Notes: generated from the letters alone by a model not told the origin. A stretch of DNA of 32,148 nt from an uncultured Prevotellaceae bacterium (GCA_900320565.1 ONSR01000017.1:1-32148); one strand, 5' to 3'. Shown: positions 6,118 through 13,930, numbered from the stretch's first letter. A program made the numbers and translations.

Positions 6118-7950
6118 ATGGTGAATGCTATGATGTCCGCTGTCCTTTTATATTCCATCAAGTCAGCAATCGTACTGTCAATGCTGTACTTGCCCTACAT
6201 GCTGATGTTGAGGCGCGAGAGTTTCTTCCGCTTCAACCGCATGGTGCTCTTGAGCATCCTGCTCTTGTCCCTCGTCCTGCCGCTCTGCAACATTCCTTGG
6301 ATGTCGCTCGACCACCAGCCCGTTGTGCAGGCAGCACAGTTGCAGATGCTCGAGTTAGGCATTCCCGTCCACGTCTTGCCCGAGGTACAAGTCTTGGCAG
6401 AGAAGCAAGAGGAAAGCTTTTTCACTTTTTCCCTCTTTCACCTTTTTACCTTTATATATATAATAGGTATGGTGGCGCTGCTCTCGATGAGGCTCTGGCA
6501 GATCGCTCGCCTGCAGTTCGGCTTGAAGCAGGGCGTGCTTTGGCACAACGACGAGCAGGGCGTCCGCATCTATTGCCATTCGGGAGATGTGGCGCCGTTC
6601 AGTTGGATGCGGAACATCGTGATTAACGAGAAGGATTACGACGAGGCAGGTCGCGAGATTGTCCTTCACGAGATGGGGCACATTCAGGGCCGCCACTCGT
6701 GGGACGTCGTGCTGCTCACCCTCGTCCAGATGCTTCAGTGGTGGAATCCGCTCTGTTATGTGCTGGGCATCAGCCTGCGTGATGTGCACGAATATGAGGC
6801 CGACAACTTCGTCCTCGAGCAGGGCGTTTCGGCACAAGGCTATCAGTTATTGCTCATAAGAAAAGCCGTTGGCTCCGGTTCCTACGCTTTCGCCAACAGC
6901 TTTAACCATAGTTTAACTAAAAAACGTATCACTATGATGAAGAAGTCAAAATCAAATCCGTGGATGAAGAGCAAGGCGCTCTATGTCATCCCAGTTGCTG
7001 CGTTGGCACTCTCGGCCTTCGCAACGCCTAAGTTCGTCGCTCCCATCGAGGAGACAGTATCCAAACTCGAGGGCAAAGGTACAGAGAATTCCGCAAACTT
7101 GCAAGTTCTTGAGCAAGAAATGAACCCTGCTGCTCAAAAAGACATGACACAGAGTTCCACAGAGAATGTCATTCTGGAGGAGGTGAAGCAGCAGGACACG
7201 GAAGGACGTCCCCTGTTTGTCCTCGACGGCAAAATCATCGAAGTTTCCAAAGATGTCAACTTTGGAACAATGAACAGTGAAGAGCAATTCTCATCTCTGC
7301 TGAATATTAATGTGGAGGACATCGAAAGCATTACCGTGCTGAAGAATGATGCCGCCACCAAAGTATGGGGCGACAAGGGTGCCAACGGCGTCATCGTAAT
7401 TACGACCAAGAGCAAAGATGACGTCAAGGAGCTCGTCAAGAAATTGCCTGGAGCAGAGATGGACGACGACGGCAATATCACAGTGGGCGGCAAGAGCGTC
7501 GCCAAGATAATGCTCGAGGATAAGACAATCTTCAACAATAACGACACCATCTATAATGTGGTGAAGGAGAGGGCAAAGTTCCCTGGAGGCGATGAAGCGT
7601 GCCTTAAGTTTATTTCCGAGAACGTCCGCTACCCCAAACTCTGCCACGAGTTCGGCGTGCAAGGACGTGTTATAGTTCGGTTCGTTGTTGAGAAAGATGG
7701 CAGCATCACACATATTGAGAAGGTTCGTGGAGTGGGAAAGACACTCTCGGAGGTGGAAGTAACGTCCTATAAGCAGGAACATCCCGACAGCCCGGAGCAA
7801 CTCAAGGCAGGGCAAGACCTAGGCAACCTGCTATTCGAAGAAGCCAAGCGCGTGATGGAGCTGATGCCGAAATGGGAACCTGCAAAGGACAAAGACGGCA
7901 ACGCTGTCCGTAGCTTCTTCAACCTGCCCTTCATGTTCCGCCTGCAGTAA
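6118..7950 (+). CDS. BlaR1-like M56 metallopeptidase fused to plug-like and TonB C-terminal domains
   Basis: A 610-residue membrane sensor-protease hybrid. Residues 1-125 hold three hydrophobic spans. The zinc site HEMGH (His184, Glu185, His188) sits in IVLHEMGHIQGRHSWD, with a likely third ligand Glu227 in HEYEADNF, as in M56 peptidases such as BlaR1. A further membrane span lies near 290-303 (YVIPVAALALSAFA). The outer part carries a segment like the plug of SusC/TonB-dependent receptors (GRPLFVLDGKIIE, then SITVLKNDAATKVWGDKGAN and GVIVITTK, about 361-431) and a TonB C-terminal-like domain (FGVQGRVIVRFVVEKDGSIT to MPKWEPAKDKDG, about 500-600). Presumably it senses an envelope signal and cleaves the BlaI-like repressor encoded upstream. 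There is no penicillin-binding sensor domain. The third span is encoded by an octamer repeat (6418-6457). Confidence 0.9.
   Translation: MVNAMMSAVLLYSIKSAIVLSMLYLPYMLMLRRESFFRFNRMVLLSILLLSLVLPLCNIPWMSLDHQPVVQAAQLQMLELGIPVHVLPEVQVLAEKQEESFFTFSLFHLFTFIYIIGMVALLSMRLWQIARLQFGLKQGVLWHNDEQGVRIYCHSGDVAPFSWMRNIVINEKDYDEAGREIVLHEMGHIQGRHSWDVVLLTLVQMLQWWNPLCYVLGISLRDVHEYEADNFVLEQGVSAQGYQLLLIRKAVGSGSYAFANSFNHSLTKKRITMMKKSKSNPWMKSKALYVIPVAALALSAFATPKFVAPIEETVSKLEGKGTENSANLQVLEQEMNPAAQKDMTQSSTENVILEEVKQQDTEGRPLFVLDGKIIEVSKDVNFGTMNSEEQFSSLLNINVEDIESITVLKNDAATKVWGDKGANGVIVITTKSKDDVKELVKKLPGAEMDDDGNITVGGKSVAKIMLEDKTIFNNNDTIYNVVKERAKFPGGDEACLKFISENVRYPKLCHEFGVQGRVIVRFVVEKDGSITHIEKVRGVGKTLSEVEVTSYKQEHPDSPEQLKAGQDLGNLLFEEAKRVMELMPKWEPAKDKDGNAVRSFFNLPFMFRLQ
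6418..6457 (+). repeat. Octamer repeat coding a membrane span
   Basis: Five 8-bp units (TTTTTCAC, TTTTTCCC, TCTTTCAC, CTTTTTAC, CTTTATAT) follow one another within the M56 gene and encode the FFTFSLFHLFTFIYI part of its third membrane helix. The words look like the AT-rich junction repeats seen between genes elsewhere in the window. Confidence 0.6.
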
Positions 7951-7992
7951 TATTTGGTTTTAGAAGTTAATAAATCGACGCGTCATATTGCT

Positions 7993-8018
7993 CCTTCGTC
8001 GTGAGACGAGGGGGTTTT
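7993..8018 (+). terminator. Rho-independent terminator
   Basis: The stem ccttcgtc with gacgaggg closes over a gtga tetraloop and leads into ggttttt. It lies about 40 bp after the M56 gene and separates it from ftsY. Confidence 0.85.
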
Positions 8019-8061
8019 TGTTGTTTCCTATTCCTTAATTAATACTAAAAATTAGGTATTA

Positions 8062-8095
8062 TTTGCGATGGATTGGGCTTTTTTTGCTATATTTG
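8062..8095 (+). promoter_or_regulatory. Promoter for ftsY
   Basis: The -7 box TATATTTG (8088-8095) fits TAnnTTTG fully. TTTG at 8062-8065 lies 22 nt upstream, slightly longer than the usual spacing. The predicted start is near 8102, about 20 nt before the ftsY ATG. Confidence 0.6.
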
Positions 8096-8123
8096 CACGC
8101 GAAATAACTAAGCAAAGAAAGAT

Positions 8124-9077
8124 ATGGGATTCTTTAATTTCTTTACCAAAGAGAAGAAGGAAACGCTCGATCAAGGGCTTGAGAAGACGAAGGAAAGTTT
8201 CTTCGGCAAACTGACGCGTGCCGTTGCAGGCAAGTCGAAGGTGGATGACGAGGTGCTCGACAACCTGGAGGAAGTCCTTGTGACCAGTGACGTGGGCGTA
8301 GATACAACCCTCAACATTATCAAGCGCATCGAGGCTCGAGTTGAACGAGACAAGTACGTCACGACTGACGAGCTCAACAACATTCTTCGCGATGAAATCG
8401 CACAATTGCTTACGGAAAACAATACAGACGATACTGAAGGTTTCCAAATCCCTGCCGATAAGCGACCTTATGTTGTCCTTGTTGTAGGCGTGAATGGTGT
8501 GGGCAAGACCACAACTATAGGCAAGCTCGCCTATCAGTTCAAGGAAGCCGGCTTGAAAGTTGTGCTTGGAGCTGCCGACACATTCCGTGCTGCTGCAGTT
8601 GAGCAGATATGTATTTGGGGCGAAAGGATCGGTGTTCCAGTCATCAAGCAAAAGATGGGAAGCGACCCTGCCAGCGTGGCTTTCGACACACTCAACAGCG
8701 CAATAGCCAACAACGCAGATGTCGTTCTCATCGATACTGCAGGCCGTCTGCACAACAAGAAAGGCTTGATGGACGAGCTTTCGAAGATTAAGCGCGTTAT
8801 GCAGAAACTTATGCCTGATGCACCTCACGATGTAATGCTCGTCCTTGATGGCAGTACCGGCCAGAACGCCTTCGAACAAGCCAAACAATTCACTTCTGCA
8901 ACGGAGGTGACGAGCATGGCCATCACGAAGCTCGACGGAAGTGCTAAAGGTGGCGTAGTCATCGGCATCAGCGACCAGTTCAAGATACCTGTCCGCTATA
9001 TCGGTTTAGGTGAACGGGCAGAAGACTTGCAACCATTCAATCGTAGAGAGTTTGTTGATTCGCTGTTCAAGAAATGA
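8124..9077 (+). CDS. ftsY: Signal recognition particle receptor FtsY
   Basis: FtsY is the GTPase that docks SRP-ribosome complexes at the inner membrane for co-translational insertion of membrane proteins. The 317-residue protein has the N domain (about 20-100, EEVLVTSDVGVDTTLNIIKR) and the G domain with G1 GVNGVGKTT (122-130), the FtsY/Ffh insertion region with GAADTFRAAAVEQ, G3 DTAGR (204-208), G4 TKLD (268-271) followed by GSAKGG, and the closing motif YIGLGERAEDLQPFN. The acidic A domain found in E. coli is absent, as is usual in Bacteroidetes. The start is supported by MGFFNFF, the common FtsY N-terminus. It overlaps rimO by 4 bp (ATGA), so the two are translationally coupled. Confidence 0.97.
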   Translation: MGFFNFFTKEKKETLDQGLEKTKESFFGKLTRAVAGKSKVDDEVLDNLEEVLVTSDVGVDTTLNIIKRIEARVERDKYVTTDELNNILRDEIAQLLTENNTDDTEGFQIPADKRPYVVLVVGVNGVGKTTTIGKLAYQFKEAGLKVVLGAADTFRAAAVEQICIWGERIGVPVIKQKMGSDPASVAFDTLNSAIANNADVVLIDTAGRLHNKKGLMDELSKIKRVMQKLMPDAPHDVMLVLDGSTGQNAFEQAKQFTSATEVTSMAITKLDGSAKGGVVIGISDQFKIPVRYIGLGERAEDLQPFNRREFVDSLFKK

Positions 9078-10387
9078 AGTCTCGTACGATAGACATAATA
9101 ACGCTTGGTTGCAGCAAGAACCTTGTTGACAGCGAGAAACTCATCCGTCAGTTGGAACTGAACGGCTTCAAGGTGACGCACGATGCAGAGGAACCCGAGG
9201 GGGAGATAGCTATCGTCAATACCTGCGGTTTCATCGGCGACGCGAAGGAGGAAAGCATCAACATGATACTGGAACTTGCGCAGCGAAAGGAGCAAGGTAA
9301 GATTAAGCAACTCATCGTGATGGGTTGCCTCTCTCAGCGCTACTTCGAGGAACTTCAGCAGGAACTGCCCGAAGTAGATAAGTTCTACGGCAAATTCGAT
9401 TGGGAACGAATCATCACAGACTTGAATGGAACCTATCATAAGGAAGCCTCCAATGAGAGGCACCTTACGACACCTTCTCACTATGCCTATTTGAAGATAA
9501 GCGAAGGCTGCAATCGGCATTGTGCTTATTGTGCCATTCCTATCATCACAGGGAAACAAAAGTCCCATTCCATCGAAGAAATCGTGGCTGAAGTGGAGAG
9601 TTTGGTGGCGAAAGGCGTTAAGGAGTTTCAGATAATTGCGCAGGAATTGACGGGCTACGGAACAGACCTCTACGGCAAGCAGATGATAGCTGAGCTCATC
9701 GACCGCATTGCCGAGGTGCCTGGCGTGGAATGGATAAGGCTTCACTATGGCTATCCCGCACATTTCCCTTGGGAACTTCTACAAGTAATGAAACGTCACA
9801 AGAATGTTTGCAGGTACCTTGATATTGCCCTGCAGCACATCAGCGACAACCAACTTTCGGCTATGCGTCGTCACATCACGAAGCAAGAAACCTACGATTT
9901 CATCGAGAAAATCCGCAAGGAAGTGCCCAATATTCATCTTCGTACAACACTTATGGTAGGTTTCCCAGGTGAGACGGACGAAGACTTCCAAGAACTCATC
10001 GACTTCGTGAAGTGGGCGAAGTTCGAGCGAATGGGTGCCTTTGCCTATAGTGAAGAGGAAGGGACGTACGCTGCAGAACATTACAAGGACGATGTCCCCG
10101 ATGAAGTGAAGCAGGCACGTCTCAGCAAGTTGATGCGCGTTCAGCAACAAATAAGTGCCGAGGTGCAGGAGAGTAAAGTAGGACAGGAGATAGAGGTCAT
10201 GATAGATCGTGAGGAGGGTGATTACTTCATAGGCCGCACAGAGTTCGACTCGCCTGAGGTTGACCCGGAAGTGCTCATCAAGAGAAGCCCAATCCTCAAT
10301 CTTCACACAGGGCAATTCGTCAATGTAAAGATAGAAAGTGCCGATGAATTCGACCTTTTTGGACAAGTTATAGAATCATCAAATTAA
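9074..10387 (+). CDS. rimO: Ribosomal protein S12 methylthiotransferase RimO
   Basis: RimO adds a methylthio group to the conserved aspartate of ribosomal protein S12 (Asp89 in E. coli) using two 4Fe-4S clusters and S-adenosylmethionine. The 437-residue protein shows the N-terminal UPF0004 domain with its three cluster cysteines (in LGCSKNLVDSE, NTCGFIGDAKEES and VMGCLSQRY), the radical-SAM motif CNRHCAYC (Cys146, Cys150, Cys153), the central barrel (MVGFPGETDEDF) and a C-terminal TRAM domain (about 370-437). LGCSKNLVDSE and the short TRAM distinguish RimO from the related tRNA enzyme MiaB. Its start overlaps the end of ftsY by 4 bp, and the HU gene follows after 11 bp. Confidence 0.96.
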   Translation: MKSRTIDIITLGCSKNLVDSEKLIRQLELNGFKVTHDAEEPEGEIAIVNTCGFIGDAKEESINMILELAQRKEQGKIKQLIVMGCLSQRYFEELQQELPEVDKFYGKFDWERIITDLNGTYHKEASNERHLTTPSHYAYLKISEGCNRHCAYCAIPIITGKQKSHSIEEIVAEVESLVAKGVKEFQIIAQELTGYGTDLYGKQMIAELIDRIAEVPGVEWIRLHYGYPAHFPWELLQVMKRHKNVCRYLDIALQHISDNQLSAMRRHITKQETYDFIEKIRKEVPNIHLRTTLMVGFPGETDEDFQELIDFVKWAKFERMGAFAYSEEEGTYAAEHYKDDVPDEVKQARLSKLMRVQQQISAEVQESKVGQEIEVMIDREEGDYFIGRTEFDSPEVDPEVLIKRSPILNLHTGQFVNVKIESADEFDLFGQVIESSN

Positions 10388-10398
10388 AACATCATACA

Positions 10399-10674
10399 AT
10401 GAACAACAAAGAATTTATTGCAGACTTAGCCAGTCGCACCAAGTTGAACAGCAGGGAAGCTGCTTCGATGGTAAGTGCTACCGTCTCAGCCATCATTGGT
10501 GAGCTGTTGGAAGAAAACTCAATCCTTGTTCCTGGCTTCGGTACCTTCGAGGTGAAGAAGAAGTTGGAGCGAGTGTTGGTCAACCCCAACACCAAACAAC
10601 GCATGCTCATTCCTCCCAAAATGACTGTGAACTTCAAACCCAACACATCCTTGAAATTAAAAGTTAAGAATTAA
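10399..10674 (+). CDS. HU-family DNA-binding protein
   Basis: A 91-residue nucleoid protein of the HU/IHF family. The N-terminal helices (NKEFIADLASRTKLNSREAA) form the dimer body, and the central LVPGFGTFEVKKK is the usual HU signature before the DNA-binding arm, which carries the conserved Asn-Pro pair (VNPNTKQRM). Length and motifs are normal. It probably bends DNA as a homodimer, or as a heterodimer with the HU domain of the next gene, which starts 5 bp downstream. Its last codons form part of a heptamer repeat that runs into the next start codon. Confidence 0.93.
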   Translation: MNNKEFIADLASRTKLNSREAASMVSATVSAIIGELLEENSILVPGFGTFEVKKKLERVLVNPNTKQRMLIPPKMTVNFKPNTSLKLKVKN

Positions 10675-10679
10675 GAGTT
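10657..10679 (+). repeat. Heptamer repeat at the HU gene junction
   Basis: TTAAAAG, TTAAGAA and TTAAGAG follow one another at 10657-10677. They overlap the end and stop codon of the first HU gene and run up to TTATG, where the next gene starts at 10680. Confidence 0.65.
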
Positions 10680-11618
10680 ATGGCTAACAAGATAACCCTC
10701 CAGCAACTTGCTAAAGCATTAGCGCAGAAGAAGAACATTCCTCAAAGGAATGCAGAGTCATTTCTAAAAGAATTCTTCGATTCCATCGCACAAAACGTCA
10801 GCGCCGACAAACTTGTCAAGATAAAAGGCCTTGGAACGTTTAAGTTGATTGAAGTCCTCGACCGTGAAAGCGTCAACGTCAACACTGGCGAACGTATCGT
10901 CATACCTGGACACTCAAAGCTCTCGTTCACCCCAGAGACAGCGCTCAAAGACCTTATCAATAAACCTTTTGCTGACTTCCAAGCTGTTGCCCTCAACGAA
11001 GGAACGAGCATTGAGGAGATGGAACGAGTGCCAGAAGCAACTCAGACCTCTCAGCTTGCTTCAGGAGGAGATACAGACCCTGATGAATCGGAGCCTGAGG
11101 TTGCTGCTCAGCCGGTTCAAGCATTCACGCCTGTTTCTGAGCCCGAACAAGAGGCAACTCCTGAACCTGTTGCCGAGCCTGAGCCCGTCCCTGTCTCTGT
11201 TCCTGAGCAAAAAGACGAACCGACCACTCCATCAGAAGAGAAGAAAGGTGGTCGCCTTTGGGCTTGGGTATTGGGGCTTTTGTTGCTTTGCCTGCTCGCA
11301 TTTCTAGCATATAAGTTCCTGGGTAAGCCATCTGTAAAGGTAGAAGAACCTGTGCAGCCACAAGTGGAGACTCCAGTAGAAGAAGCACCAGCCCCAGAGC
11401 CTGAGTTCGCACAAGTGCCTGATGGTGAGTACAAGATAGTAGGTACGCTCAAGACGTACGTCATGAAGCCAGGCGATTATCTTGCTAAAATAGCGAGAGA
11501 AGAGTATGGCGACAAGGAGTTTGCTAAGTATATCATTGTCCACAATGCTTTCACCGATCCGGATAGCATTCCTGTCAATATGGAAATAAAACTGCCAGAG
11601 CTCGAGAAGATAGAGTAA
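10680..11618 (+). CDS. HU-domain membrane protein with LysM-like C-terminus
   Basis: A 312-residue protein with an unusual order of parts. Residues 1-92 are an HU/IHF-type DNA-binding domain (KIKGLGTFKLIEVLDRESVN). Residues 100-190 are a Glu/Pro/Gln-rich linker. One membrane helix follows at about 192-211 (WAWVLGLLLLCLLAFLAYKF), then a second Pro/Glu linker, and finally a LysM-like repeat at about 258-308 (YVMKPGDYLAKIAREEYGDK to IPVNMEIKLPEL). Read literally, the N-terminus would bind DNA in the cytoplasm and the C-terminus could bind peptidoglycan, tethering chromosome to wall. Similar HU plus envelope-domain proteins exist in Bacteroidetes; the tethering role is inference. A hairpin lies just after the stop and a terminator at 11661. 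Confidence 0.85.
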   Translation: MANKITLQQLAKALAQKKNIPQRNAESFLKEFFDSIAQNVSADKLVKIKGLGTFKLIEVLDRESVNVNTGERIVIPGHSKLSFTPETALKDLINKPFADFQAVALNEGTSIEEMERVPEATQTSQLASGGDTDPDESEPEVAAQPVQAFTPVSEPEQEATPEPVAEPEPVPVSVPEQKDEPTTPSEEKKGGRLWAWVLGLLLLCLLAFLAYKFLGKPSVKVEEPVQPQVETPVEEAPAPEPEFAQVPDGEYKIVGTLKTYVMKPGDYLAKIAREEYGDKEFAKYIIVHNAFTDPDSIPVNMEIKLPELEKIE

Positions 11619-11660
11619 AGTTTGACCATTCATGGTCTGCATTAATATAAGAAGAAAGAA

Positions 11661-11688
11661 AAAAGGAGCCGCAAAAGCTCCTTTTTTT
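11661..11688 (+). terminator. Rho-independent terminator
   Basis: The stem aaaaggagc with gctcctttt closes over cgcaaaa, and the 3' arm runs into a seven-T stretch. It ends the ftsY-rimO-HU transcription unit. A small perfect hairpin, gaccat-tc-atggtc, lies just upstream at 11624-11637. Confidence 0.85.
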
Positions 11689-11764
11689 GTGACACGATAA
11701 AGTGAATTGGAAGGTTAAGATAATTGTCAATTTAACCAACTTATATTTTCAGATTTAATAGTGT

Positions 11765-11869
11765 CTCGTGAATTCTTTTCAAAATCCTCGTGTCGATTTG
11801 GCAAAATCCTCGTGTCGATTTCATCAAATCCACGTGTCGATTTTATCAAGTTCTCGTGAGTGGTTTCTG
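11765..11869. repeat. 22-bp dyad array B (five units)
   Basis: The core CTCGTG (once CACGTG) recurs at 11765, 11787, 11809, 11831 and 11853, always 22 bp apart. Around it the arms GATTT and AAATC alternate: GATTT at 11795, 11817 and 11839; AAATC at 11782, 11804 and 11826. Spacers between arms alternate between 4 and 8 nt. Dyad centres therefore fall every 11 bp (11790.5, 11801.5, 11812.5, 11823.5, 11834.5). The outer units are degenerate. The array lies about 90 bp upstream of the promoter of the aerotolerance operon. Apart from it and the promoter, 11689-12018 contains nothing else I can identify. Confidence 0.85.
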
Positions 11870-11956
11870 CTTCCCTTACATCGACAGTTTTATATACTGT
11901 TTTGATAGTTTTTTAACAAAGTTAAACATCCCTATAACTTTATTTATCATTTCTCG

Positions 11957-11988
11957 TTTGGCAGATAGCAGATAAAGCAGTAATTTTG
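11957..11988 (+). promoter_or_regulatory. Promoter of the aerotolerance (Bat) operon
   Basis: TTTG (11957-11960), a spacer of exactly 20 nt, and TAATTTTG (11981-11988) give a full match to the Bacteroidetes promoter pattern. The predicted start is near 11995, about 24 nt before the moxR ATG at 12019. Confidence 0.8.
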
Positions 11989-12018
11989 TGCCCGAATATA
12001 AATAAACTTAAACTAAAT

Positions 12019-13014
12019 ATGGCAGAATCAATCGACATTCGCGAACTAAATGAACGCATCGAAAGACAAAGTGGCTTCGTCACAAACCTGGTGACAGGCA
12101 TGAATCAAGTTATCGTAGGGCAGAAGCATCTCATCGAGTCCCTGCTTATTGGTCTTCTCAGCGACGGACACATCTTATTGGAAGGCGTGCCTGGCCTCGC
12201 TAAGACAATGGCAATCAAGACGCTGGCTCAGTTGGTGGACTCCAAATTCAGCCGCATCCAGTTTACACCCGACTTGCTCCCCGCCGACGTCATCGGTACG
12301 ATGATTTACAGTCAGAAGGACGAGAAGTTCCTCGTTGAGCAAGGTCCCGTCTTCGCTAACTTCGTGCTGGCCGATGAGATCAACCGTGCTCCGGCAAAGG
12401 TGCAGAGTGCTCTGCTCGAGGCCATGCAGGAGCGGCAGGTGACGATAGGCAAGAACACCTTCAGTCTTCCGAAGCCTTTCCTTGTGCTTGCTACGCAGAA
12501 TCCTATCGAACAGGAAGGCACCTATCCGCTGCCCGAAGCGCAGGTGGATCGCTTCATGCTCAAGGTGGTCATCGATTATCCGAAGCTCGACGAGGAGAAA
12601 CTCATCATCCGTCAGCAGATTAAGGGCGAGCTGCAACAGGTGAAGCCCGTGATGGGGACGGACGAAATCATGAAGGCTCGCGAGATCGTGCGTGAAGTAT
12701 ATCTCGATGAGAAGATTGAGCAGTACATCGCCGACATCGTGTTCTGCACGCGCTATCCCGAGAAGTACGGCCTGAAGGAGATAAAGGATTACATCGAGTT
12801 CGGCGGCTCTCCCCGTGCCAGCATCAACCTGGCTCTGGCAGCCCGTGCCTTTGCCTTCATCAAGAGGCGCGGCTATGTCATTCCCGAAGATGTCCGCAGC
12901 GTGGCTCACGACGTGCTCCGTCACCGCATCGGCCTCACCTACGAGGCTGAGGCCAACAATGTGGTCAGCGAGGAAATCATCAGCAAGATTGTCAATAAGG
13001 TCGAAGTGCCCTAA
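12019..13014 (+). CDS. MoxR-family AAA+ ATPase
   Basis: A 331-residue ATPase of the MoxR family, thought to act as a chaperone for vWA-domain proteins encoded beside it. Walker A is GVPGLAKT (within LLEGVPGLAKTMAIKTL), Walker B is FVLADEINRAPAKVQSALLE, and sensor 1 is ATQNPIEQEGTYPLPEAQVD; a helical lid follows (FGGSPRASINLALAARAFAF). Start 12019 is chosen because homology starts at MAESIDIREL; the frame continues upstream across the promoter's -7 box, so an earlier start is unlikely. It is the first gene of a seven-gene run on one strand ending with batE. In Bacteroides fragilis the bat genes were linked to oxygen tolerance. Confidence 0.95.
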   Translation: MAESIDIRELNERIERQSGFVTNLVTGMNQVIVGQKHLIESLLIGLLSDGHILLEGVPGLAKTMAIKTLAQLVDSKFSRIQFTPDLLPADVIGTMIYSQKDEKFLVEQGPVFANFVLADEINRAPAKVQSALLEAMQERQVTIGKNTFSLPKPFLVLATQNPIEQEGTYPLPEAQVDRFMLKVVIDYPKLDEEKLIIRQQIKGELQQVKPVMGTDEIMKAREIVREVYLDEKIEQYIADIVFCTRYPEKYGLKEIKDYIEFGGSPRASINLALAARAFAFIKRRGYVIPEDVRSVAHDVLRHRIGLTYEAEANNVVSEEIISKIVNKVEVP

Positions 13015-13017
13015 AGC

Positions 13018-13052
13018 AATTCATAATTCTCAATTCATAATTCATAATTAAG
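13018..13052 (+). repeat. Heptamer repeat between moxR and the DUF58 gene
   Basis: Five heptamers (AATTCAT, AATTCTC, AATTCAT, AATTCAT, AATTAAG) fill most of the 46-bp gap. The same word, AATTCAT, forms the inverted arms at 30356-30437. Confidence 0.8.
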
Positions 13053-13060
13053 AGCGAGAA

Positions 13061-13930
13061 TTGGAAACAAGTGAGATTCTAAAGAAGGTCAGGAAGATTG
13101 AGATTAAGACTCGTGGCCTGAGTAGCAACATCTTTGCGGGCGAGTACCACTCAGCCTTCAAGGGTCGCGGCATGACTTTCTCCGAGGTGCGCGAGTACCA
13201 ATATGGCGACGATATTCGCGACATCGAATGGAACGTGACGGCTCGCTTTGGAAAGCCCTACGTCAAGGTCTTCGAGGAGGAACGCGAGCTGACGGTTATG
13301 TTGCTGGTTGACGTCAGCGGCAGTCTCGACTTCGGTTCCGTCAAGCAGTTCAAGCGCGACATGGTGACCGAGATTGCGGCCACGCTCGCCTTCTCTGCCA
13401 TTCAGAACAACGACAAGATTGGCGTCATCTTCTTCTCCGACAAGATTGAGAAGTTCATCCCACCCAAGAAAGGCCGCAAGCACATCCTCTATATCATCCG
13501 CGAACTCCTCGACTACAAGCCCGAGAGCCAGCAGACGAACATCGCCTTCGCCCTTGAGTACATGACGAGAGCCATCAAGAGGAGATGCATCGCCTTCGTG
13601 TTGAGCGACTTCCTCGACCAGCATTCCTTCCTGCAACCCCTCTCCATCGCAGCCCACAAGCACGACGTCGTGGCCATTCAGGTCTATGACAAGCGTGTTG
13701 CCGAGCTGCCCAACATCGGCCTCTTGAAGGTGCATGATGCCGAGACGGGGCAGGAGCAGGTGATTGATACAAGCAGTAAGGCTGTTCGTGATGCGCAGGC
13801 AAAGTGGTGGAAGCAGCAGTCGATGCGACTCAAGGACACCTTCAGTCGCAGCCAAGTCGATGCTGTCAGCGTCCGAACCGACCAAGATTATGTGAGTGTG
13901 TTAAGAGGGCTTTTTGCAAATCGAAAGTAG
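13061..13930 (+). CDS. DUF58 / vWA-like protein of the Bat operon
   Basis: A 289-residue DUF58 protein, soluble here, with a vWA-like fold. The N-terminal hallmark is FAGEYHSAFKGRGMTFSEVR followed by EYQYGDDIRDIEWNVTARFG. The metal-binding (MIDAS-like) motif is DVSGSLDFG at about residues 86-94. No ATG precedes the conserved region, so translation must begin at the TTG at 13061; the resulting METSEILKKVRKIEIKTRGL matches the usual start of the family. DUF58 proteins are regular partners of MoxR ATPases. The next gene starts 2 bp after the stop. Confidence 0.9.
   Translation: METSEILKKVRKIEIKTRGLSSNIFAGEYHSAFKGRGMTFSEVREYQYGDDIRDIEWNVTARFGKPYVKVFEEERELTVMLLVDVSGSLDFGSVKQFKRDMVTEIAATLAFSAIQNNDKIGVIFFSDKIEKFIPPKKGRKHILYIIRELLDYKPESQQTNIAFALEYMTRAIKRRCIAFVLSDFLDQHSFLQPLSIAAHKHDVVAIQVYDKRVAELPNIGLLKVHDAETGQEQVIDTSSKAVRDAQAKWWKQQSMRLKDTFSRSQVDAVSVRTDQDYVSVLRGLFANRK

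Noticed and set aside
11765-11869. CRISPR array
   Set aside because: The 22-bp units repeat head to tail with no unique spacers of 25-40 bp, and no cas genes are nearby.
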